Assembly (NCBI GenBank): GCA_011947345.1
Contig: JAAVTG010000697.1
Location: forward strand, 124,001-188,000
Direction of reading: 5' to 3'
DNA from: Phytophthora quininea
Taxonomy: Eukaryota > Oomycota > Peronosporomycetes > Peronosporales > Peronosporaceae
DNA: 64,000 nucleotides
Below the pieces are notes generated by a model that saw only the letters and a list, made by a program, of their open reading frames with translations, ran no database searches and was not told the DNA's origin. Both the position numbers and the translations under genes were made by a program. The first letter of the stretch is position 1; every line of letters starts with the position of its first letter. Shown here in pieces: positions 56,458 to 64,000 of the stretch.

Positions 56458-57652
56458 TTAAGTATATTGTAGCTTTTCCACTGCTGGCTTTGGCGAAAAT
56501 CTTCTGTACACTGTCACCCTGAAGTTAGCTGTAGGCGGTAATTGAGTGGTGGATTGAGTACCTGTACTCGAAGCTAATGCCTTTCGAGAGCGAGCAGCTA
56601 ATCGCCGTTTCCACAGTTCGGCAAGATCGCTGACCGCTGGATGTGACTCCACAACTTCTGCATGCACGCGTCAATACTGCTGGGGAATGCTGTTGACAAT
56701 ATCTGAGAGAGACAAACCATTCGCAAAAGCGATTCCTTTCTTCACGTAAGCTGGTCTAACTATCCACAGCATTGACCTGGACATCAAAAACGTTGCTGGT
56801 CTTCACACAGCTACCATTTCCCAGCAAGGGGCGCAGATGATAGCATATCACCAAAGCTCGTTGCCTTCATGTTCGTTGCGGTTTCACGTGACGCGCTCCA
56901 ACACCTTTGTGTCACCAACCTCAGTCTCTAATCGATTCAAATGGACTTGTCTCTTTACGGCCGCCACCAACCCATTTACGACAGCTGTTACTTTCAGCTC
57001 CGACTCGATCTCTGTGAGCAGTTCCCATTGACGGCGCATCTTATTCAACCGAGGCTTTGCTTGCTCATCAATCTCCATTGACCTTAGGAACGTCAGCAAA
57101 CTTGCAACATATTTGTTTTTTCCTCGACGCGACGTGGGTTAACTCTGGAACTTGATACTTTCTGCCCCGTGTTGACTGCCTTGGGGTAGTTTTAATCGTA
57201 CCCAACAGCGACGATTGCTTTTTACTCAGCCGCTTGCATCCACCTTGGCTCGGAATAACTGAAATCGTGTCCAGTAGCGACGACTGTGGTTTGCTCTGCA
57301 GCTTGCACCCATCTTGTCGTGGTGGTCGCTGCAAAGGCCGATACGCGTGCGAAGGATTTGCCAATAGTTGTGTAACAGTCGGCAGGTAAGCGCAGAGGAT
57401 CCAAGCGACAAAAGTGATTGAGCGCGCTGGGATGTCCAGATTCGGTTGAGAATCCATACCGGTGATGGTACGTGTACAACGTATGAGGATGTTGTTGTAG
57501 GTCTGGCATTGAAGCACCGTACTCGCAAAACGAAGAGAGTTCAAAACGACGAGCCCGCAGAAATTGTTCGAGAATGACACGACAGTAATGTCGAAGATCT
57601 TAAGGTGTAGAAGCATTTGGAAAGTACCCACCCATTTCCCGTCCAGCTTCAA
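56458..57652 (-). other. Broken minus-strand ORFs, unknown
   Basis: Three ORFs in different frames (57652-57068, 57099-56884 and 56667-56458) are open for longer than the surrounding DNA would suggest. One has a regular helix-forming stretch (LVAAVKRQVHLNRLETEVGD). No family is recognised; a decayed transposon is the likeliest source. Confidence 0.3.
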
Positions 57653-57989
57653 TACACTCTCCAGTTAAGCAGCGAATAGTAATCGCTGATTACCCACTGC
57701 TTGGTAAGCAAATTTCGAGAACTCACGGTGAACCGTTGTTGCGAAATGGTAGAGTTGACCGCAGATGGCCGAATAATCACCACAATTAGGCAATGCACCG
57801 CTCTCCTCAATACAGCGAAAAAGCAATTTCCGTCGTCTTGAACGTCAAAGCCAAGTAGAATGGTTTCATCACTACAGTAGTAACAGTAATTAGTCTGTGT
57901 TCACAATTAGCATGTGTCAGACTACTATTGGTGAAGGTATCTCTGGTAAGTTCAAAATTAATCTGTCCATTAAAGTTTATAAAATTTGT

Positions 57990-58070
57990 TGCGGGCTCAC
58001 TTAGAGAGCGGTTTGGTATCTGCCCGTCCACTCCCATGACCTGGGTTCGAATCCGCCTGCTGCGATGAAA
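57990..58070 (+). repeat. tRNA-like sequence, possible SINE head
   Basis: GGTTCGAATCC (58044-58054) is a perfect B box / T-loop. A loose A-box-like TTAGAGAGCGG lies about 40 bp upstream. I cannot fold a complete cloverleaf with paired acceptor stem, so a tRNA-derived SINE or tRNA relic is more likely than a tRNA gene. Confidence 0.4.
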
Positions 58071-59388
58071 AGTTAAGACCCAACACCTGGAGGTAAATCG
58101 CCCAAGACAATATTTTCTTTCTTCAAGTTCGTTACGGTAGAGTGAGCCCAATTTGAGTAGCGGTTTTGCCCAATTATCTTTCTTTTCATCCAAAATTTTG
58201 CCATTTTCTATCTTTTGTGTCGACATTTTGTAGCAAAAGAGATTACCGGTATTTAGAGACAGATCTTGGACTGTAGCATTGCAAATGTTTCTAAAGTCGT
58301 TTCTAACAACACCGCAAACCTAAGATAATGTTCTCCTAGCCTATTTGTATGCTGCCAACACTTTATCAAGCCGCAAACGCGAAAGCCAGCAGCCTCGTAC
58401 AGAGCCCAATATCGGGAGAGTCAATCGTCCAGTAGTAGAATATGACACACATCACACCTCGTGGTTCTACAGTCCACCTGCAACACACTTGGTGAATCAC
58501 CTTCGTTCTTTCGTTTCAAACTATCCCTTTCGCGAACGAAGTCATTGTCTATATCATACTAACTGTCAGTCATTCTCAACGAAAGGGCCCATTTTGGGCC
58601 GTTTTGGTTCCAACTTGATCTGCTGCAAGCGCGGTCAAAGCCAGCTTTTATGCAAAAGGTGCTGTTTTGGGTCCTTTTGTTTGTAGCGTTCTATTGGCTG
58701 AAACTATGCCAATTTTCGGCTACTTCGCAGCGATTGGTCTGTAAATGCGGCCATGCATGTAAATTGCAGAAGTTGTCGCACTGCTGTCAACTGGGACGCG
58801 CGGCGAGCGCTGGCGATTTCGCGCCATTATCATCTTACATCATTGAGATAATGGCGCAAAATCACCAGCGCTCTCGGAATTGCCAACGCTCGCAGACATC
58901 CACAGCAGACAGCGACGCACCACAAGGCATCACGAGTAGATAGAAGTTGTTCTGGAGTAGCGTGTGTAAAGTTCAAGTCGTGGGAGCTGTCAATTTGTGA
59001 TGACACGAGCCGGCAACGCAGATTCGAGCCCGCTGTGAGTCACTAGTACATGCAAAGTAACTCGCGAAAATCTACGCAGGAGCTACATGCATGTGATAAG
59101 CTTTAAGAAGCATATCAACAACGCTTAGAGCTTGAGAAGGCTTGCTACAGCCTGCTGGCATGGATGCACAAGCTGATCCAGCCAGTTTTGCCTCGACATG
59201 GAAACTTATCTTGTTTTCACTATGGTATTTGACCTTCAACAATCAAACTACATTTCCTGTAAGATCTGATGTATAAGTTTATGTAAACGGAGCATATTGC
59301 GTGTGATGCAGCACTGCAATATTTGATCGTCGTCGTCCGCACACGTGATGAGGCGCACTTCTGGATCTGCTCAACGCAGATAGCATCG

Positions 59389-62277
59389 ATGGCGGGGCAG
59401 CAAGACTCTCGGGAGAAGGGACTGGACCAAGACGGCCTTCATGTGGATTCATTTGTCGAGCTTCTTACGGGCGGCCCTGACGTCATCTCGACCAGTCTGA
59501 CCGCAGATCAGCCTACGAACGACGGCGCCGGGGCCGAGCATAGACAAGAGAGAGATGCTGGGCAGCAACTCGACCCAACAAGAATTGAGCAGCAGCGCTT
59601 AGCGGCTGGGGCGGGCAAGCGGAAGCAGCAGAAGCGCTCGGCCAGTGGTAAGGCGCCTCGCAAACGCCAGCGCAATCTGACACCTCTCATGGACGTGGCC
59701 GCGCCGCCCTCCGACTCGGCAGCGAATGTCCCGACATCGCAGAAAGCGCCAGGAAAGCGGCCAGCCCGTGCACGAGCCCCCGCCAAACGTCGTGCAGCAA
59801 CAGGGAAGCAGAAGAAATCCCCTGCAGAGCGCCCAAAGACAGCTCGCCAACAATGTGCATTGTTGTCGGCTCTGTATGTGGAGAAACTCGTGGCATTCTC
59901 GCCCGCGAAAGAAAGCTCGTGGCTGAAGGACAAAGTATACGTAGATGCTGGCAGCGCTTACATCGTCCGTCAAATCACTAGATTCCACAAGAAGAAAGGA
60001 TTACTACAGCTGCAGTGGCTTGATACACAATTTCAGAAGAGTGATGAATACTGCAACATCAGCATTGCGCAGCGTGGAGTCGATAACTACACTAACGTGA
60101 TGGCTTCTCCTTCAAAGCCTGCATGGCAAAATCTCTGTCGCGCTGATCCCAGTGAGATTGAAGTACAAGAGGATGCCGGTGATATTGAAACCGTGGAGGA
60201 GACTAACGACTACAGACGATTTGATCCTTTGATGGTATTTCCCAGCTCCATCCCTGAAGTAGAGAGCATTGTCAACATGCGCTTCGACCCCAATGCGCAG
60301 ATGGATGGGCCTTCCGACCTTTATGAGCATCCTACCGGCGGGACAAATACAAGAGTCAGGCCACAGTATCGACATCTCTTCGAGCATTCGGCGTCGTCGA
60401 GCTTTTTCGCCTATATCCCGGTTTACTTTTGGACCGAGGTCATACATCAAACCAACAAAGCGATGCGCACATATGAGCGGGAGAATAACATCACACCAAG
60501 AGCTCTGGTGACTCTGCAGGAGTTGATGACTTTCTTGGGGATATTGTTTTACATGGAGTTAGTGGATAAAGGTGAATATGCTAATTATTGGGGCGAGCAA
60601 GTTGAAGACAGCCTTCTTTGCGGTTGCAATGCTGGTCTTGATAATGTGATGCCACTAGCTAGATTCAAGTTACTGAGGCAAGCGTTTTGCTTCAGAGTAG
60701 TACCTAGACGGAATACGCAGCAACAGCAAACACCTGCGAGCTCATCGCCTCCGGCTCAAGGAGCTGTCGCCTCTGCAAAGTCCAACGAAGCACATCGTGA
60801 TGAGCCTGACGATCGTCCGAGAACTACAGATGACGTCAATCAGCAGCAAAGCGATGTGCCCAACGATTCCGATGCTCGTATCAGAACCCTTTTGAACTTG
60901 ATGAAGATAACGGGCGGGAAATACGTCGAAATTGGCCGGGATGTGGCACTTGACGAGGCTAGTGTGGCATGTCGATCAAAATTCGGACGGAAGCTCATCA
61001 TGTACAACCCCATGAAGCCTGGGGGAAAGTATCATTTTAGGATCTACATGCTCTGCTGCTCGACGTCATGGATTGCTATCAATTTTCGCGTCCATTGTGA
61101 TAGTGATGTGTCGGACAGACTTCAAGATGTTGCTTCTGAGGCAGAAATTTAGGAGCTGCGTCGTGATCTGGATGCACTTGCGGTGGTTCGTGGACAAGTG
61201 TTGGAGGTTGTCCGACCTATCTACAACTCAAGCCGAATAATAAATGCAGACAATTATTACATGTCTGTGCAACTACTAGCTGCATTACGGTTGAAGGGGC
61301 TTTACGGACGAGGAACAGTGCGGAAGAACAGCATGCATTTTCCAAAGCACGTTGTACTGAAGAAAGAGGATTGCGTGAGAGGACAGTATCGCCAAGCAGT
61401 GTCTGTGACGCACGAAGTAGTTGCAGTTTCTTGGTTTGATAGTGCCGTTGTCAAAATGGTCTCGAACGCTGACAGCTCAAAACAGACAACTCTTACTCGC
61501 CGAGTTGGCAGTACAATGCAGCCGTTCTTAGCACCAGGATGTGTTGCCGAGTACAACGCGAATATGCAAGGGGTTGATCGGTTGGACCAGCTTCGAGGGC
61601 GGTTTTCGCTCGCTGACAGACACTCATTCAAGAAATGGTATAAAAAGCTTGGCATGGCTCTGGTCGACGTTGCGCGGATCAACGCGTACATGACTAAAAG
61701 AATGGTAGTTGACATGAGCAAGGATAGAGATCCACACCGCGATTTTGTCACGCAGTTAGCGCGAGAGCTCCTCACTGGTAAATGGATGAAAGCACCTAGT
61801 GACCACAGGATGTTGTATACTGGCGTCGCTTCTGGACGTGACGACGTTGGTGACGAGAGCACAGCAAGGTGGAGCTGCTCCACGGACACCAGTGACGTTA
61901 CCGAGAGCCCACAAAAGCGCTGTGTAGCTGTGTCATCGAAGCAACTTTTCCCGGAGAGCAAGAAGCGGCGCCAGTGCGTGGTTTGCCGCTGGGAAAACCG
62001 GGTTGTCACTGTCGTTACGGATCATTGCACGCTGTATAATGTGAGTCTGTGCCGACTTGCCAATAAGACGATAGCCAAGACGTACTATTGTGACACCGAG
62101 AGGTGGACATGCTGGGAGAAATTCCACAATTTCTACCTCCCACGACAGCTCTTCTCAGTCAAAGGGAATTTGATGAAAGCATCGGAGCCCTTCAAAGCAA
62201 AGGTGGCAGACCCGCCACCACCACGGCCACAGCAGCAACGAAACGAGAGCAGAGCCGCTCGCCGTATCTTCGAATGA
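59389..62277 (+). pseudogene. piggyBac-like transposase with one in-frame TAG
   Basis: 963 codons in a single frame, interrupted only by TAG at 61150-61152. An N-terminal basic Lys/Ala-rich region (59600-59840) probably holds nuclear localisation signals. The DDE_Tnp_1_7 core follows: Asp in VALDEASVACRS, Asp in NADNYYMSVQL, then GVDRLDQLRGRFSLADR. The C-terminus has a Cys-rich zinc-finger-like domain (CVVCRWENR...CTLYNVSLC...CWEKFH) as in piggyBac. The ATG at 59389 is preferred; the frame is open to 59323. No frameshift is present. Confidence 0.85.
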
Positions 62278-62307
62278 GGGACCCGCAACTGAAGTAATTG
62301 TAGTTTG

Positions 62308-62952
62308 TCAATACCGCTCAGTATAAATGTAAATCTTCACCTCACTTGCCCAACTCGCAGGACCACACACCACTTCTTTCAATGACCACCGACAGCAGAA
62401 ACTATTTGTGCACGCGCCGCTATGCCGAGGGCACACTTCGCTCGTAAATGCAATAACCCAAGCCTCCATCATGAAAAACAGTTCGTCGTAGATGTGATTA
62501 TTTGTTGTTGGCTCAAAACGAAAGTTGTTAGCAAACACGATACCTGGCAATGAGGCCTTAGTCATTCTCCCACCTTCCGACACAGGAGTTGTGGACTCCC
62601 CACGTGAGCAACTGCAGCGATTTGAGTGATGAATGCGGTGGAAAAGCGACGACCGACGTCCACGGCTTGCTTGGACCGTCGTAAAGAAGGATGGAGGAAA
62701 CGCTGCAAGGTTTGTACCGAAAGTCCTCTTCAGCGCGTTTAGTCGCTGGGCCAGCTGCGCCGGTGTTCGCTTCCAACGCCGCATTTTGAGTGCCACCGTT
62801 CTCCAGGCTATTCTTTTGCCTCGTTCAGTGTATGGGCGTGCGTGCTGCACCAGCAGCTTGTCTTCTTGCTCCAGGAATGTTGTCGATGGCATTGGGGGTC
62901 TTACTGGATACTGAGGATCGACTGGCATGCCTCCTGCAGCACACATGTACAC
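62308..62952 (-). CDS. SANT/Myb-like ORF inside the piggyBac element
   Basis: A 214-codon open frame convergent with the transposase, with 30 bp between stops. The N-terminal half (FLEQEDKLLVQHARPYTERG, then WRTVALKMRRWKRTPAQLAQ) has the spaced Trp and basic helices of a SANT/Myb or trihelix DNA-binding domain. The C-terminal half is not recognised. Its position within the element's inverted ends suggests it is a second element gene rather than a host gene. Confidence 0.5.
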   Translation of the reverse strand: MYMCAAGGMPVDPQYPVRPPMPSTTFLEQEDKLLVQHARPYTERGKRIAWRTVALKMRRWKRTPAQLAQRLNALKRTFGTNLAAFPPSFFTTVQASRGRRSSLFHRIHHSNRCSCSRGESTTPVSEGGRMTKASLPGIVFANNFRFEPTTNNHIYDELFFMMEAWVIAFTSEVCPRHSGACTNSFCCRWSLKEVVCGPASWASEVKIYIYTERY

Positions 62953-63202
62953 ATCTTGTTTTCAGTATGTAAATTGAGCTGATACGATCGCCACTTCAAC
63001 GATGGGTATGCTGTCAATTTGAAAGTTTTGTGGTCATATCAAGTAAATATTTTAGTGAACCACTGTCCTAGTGGAGAACGATTGGTAGTTACAAAACAGG
63101 GTGCGGCCACCGTGGGACCTCAGCAAAAGGACCCAGAACAGCTCCTTTTGATGCGACTTTTCTAGCTGCTTCTGGCTTCGCTTCAAAAGGTGCCAGAATG
63201 GG

Positions 63203-63449
63203 ACGCTCTGTCGCGAAAGGGCTATCCTATTTAGGCGTGCCTGCAGAAGTGTAAGGCATCCCTACACTATTCACAGCATTTAGAGTTAGTGGCTAAATAG
63301 CGTTAGTTTTTATATAGCGTTAATAACACTAATAGTGGTGTAGCGGCAGAGATGGCAAAAACTAACACTAATTCATGGCAAAACCAGAGACGCTCTTTCA
63401 TGTTCTGGCCGCTCAAGTCGCCATTAACTGAACCTTCAAAAGCTGCAAC
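63203..63449. other. Flank between piggyBac end and next transposase
   Basis: AT-rich; TAGCGTTA occurs twice (63299 and 63317) in TTTTTATATAGCG context. No gene. Confidence 0.35.
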
Positions 63450-64000
63450 GATGTCGTCGCCTAAATCGTCTTCAGTCCGTCCCTCTCTCATTGTAGCTGC
63501 CATGCAGCGTGCTCAAGCTCTTGCTGACAAACAACAAGCTGCCCGAGAGCGGTCTGATACCGTTATGGCCCTCGAAGACGAAAATACCGTGTCAACTGCT
63601 TCATCCGAGGCCATCACAGCCCCACCGGAGCCTCTCGCACCTGTAACGCTGAGTACCGGGAAGCGAAAACGCCAGCCACAACATGTGGCAACTAAGAGCG
63701 AGAAAAGACTGTGATCAAATGGATGATTGAAGCCGGAAAGCAGGACAAGCGTCGACTGTGCAAGCGTACCATCGACCAGTTTCCTTCCGTTTTTCGGTCT
63801 TCTGATTGCGCCAATTTCATGAAAGCCTCTCTATGGTGGAAAGACCGCGGCACGTTTCTTGAAGCATGTGCGAATCCGACAAACCGATTTTCTGTTCAAG
63901 CGTCTCAACCTGGCATTCGCAAGCATGTGCTTTTAAAGGCGATGCCAGGTAGAGGTAGAAAACACAGTCCGTGGACGTCGTGGCTGCATGATGAGTTGCT
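63450..64000 (+). CDS. Partial transposase-like gene, cut by window end
   Basis: The frame MSSPKSSSVRPSLIVAAMQR continues through a basic segment (KRKRQPQHVATKSEKRL) to a TGA at 63712. One added base there joins it to an open frame with IKWMIEAGKQDKRRLCKR and GRKHSPWTSWLHDEL. This resembles the DNA-binding front half of the Tc5/pogo-like transposases common in Phytophthora. The catalytic part would be outside the window. Confidence 0.5.

Larger units (their letters stand above)
58588..63202 (+). mobile_element. piggyBac-family element with imperfect inverted ends
   Basis: Inverted subterminal sequences bound the transposase. The left (58588-58679) and the reverse complement of the right (63124-63202) both begin CCCATTYTGG and end GCTGTTYTGGGTCCTTTTG, with a more variable centre. 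I could not place the expected TTAA target sites, so the true ends may lie slightly outside. The element is about 4.6 kb and contains the transposase and an opposite-strand ORF. Confidence 0.7.

Noticed and set aside
57990..58070. Functional tRNA gene
   Set aside because: No matching acceptor stem or clear anticodon arm could be paired by eye.

Overview
The window looks like oomycete nuclear DNA, most likely Phytophthora or a close relative. The evidence is short GT-AG introns (about 55-90 bp, several with a CTAAC-type branch point), compact GC-rich genes, matches to the oomycete initiator/FPR core promoter (clearest at 41571-41587), a PX-tailed myosin, and a Ty3/gypsy chromovirus with MULE, pogo and piggyBac transposases. 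No rRNA, CRISPR array or prokaryotic operon was seen.

Layout. 1-5735: a decayed chromovirus interrupted by a 1,070-bp solo LTR. 6127-14259: a cluster of aldo-keto reductase (AKR) and mitochondrial dehydrogenase kinase (PDK) genes. 10850-23339: a large inverted repeat with 3.9-kb, nearly identical arms, each carrying AKR, PDK and the 3' part of a TANGO6/RTP1-like gene. The 4.7-kb spacer holds a smaller inverted repeat, a minisatellite and a MULE transposase. 22543-33527: gene-dense stretch with TANGO6/RTP1, a SAP-domain SARNP/THO1 homologue head to head with it, a PX myosin, and a motorless paralogue of the myosin tail. 34826-36659: pogo-like transposase. 38428-43859: beta-mannosidase, syntaxin-16-like SNARE and an unknown membrane protein. 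43554-46780: a second inverted repeat with two head-to-head copies of an unknown small gene. 46820-48754: the spliceosomal WD40 protein PRL1. 48870-58500: gene-poor, with transposase relics and short repeats. 58588-63202: a piggyBac element with imperfect inverted ends and a second SANT/Myb-like ORF. 63450-64000: start of another transposase gene, cut by the window edge.

Nearly every frame break in the otherwise conserved genes can be repaired by adding one base, usually to a homopolymer run. About twenty such sites occur and none in the host genes clearly needs a base removed. This suggests the sequence carries systematic homopolymer undercalls, so most of these genes are probably intact and are annotated as genes.

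Functionally the host genes are housekeeping: mitochondrial dehydrogenase control (PDK), carbonyl reduction (AKR), RNA polymerase II assembly (RTP1-like), mRNA export (SARNP), splicing (PRL1), actin-based membrane transport (myosin), endosome/trans-Golgi fusion (syntaxin) and glycan turnover (beta-mannosidase). The unusual content is structural: nested inverted duplications, gene conversion between AKR copies, and tail-only duplication of a myosin.
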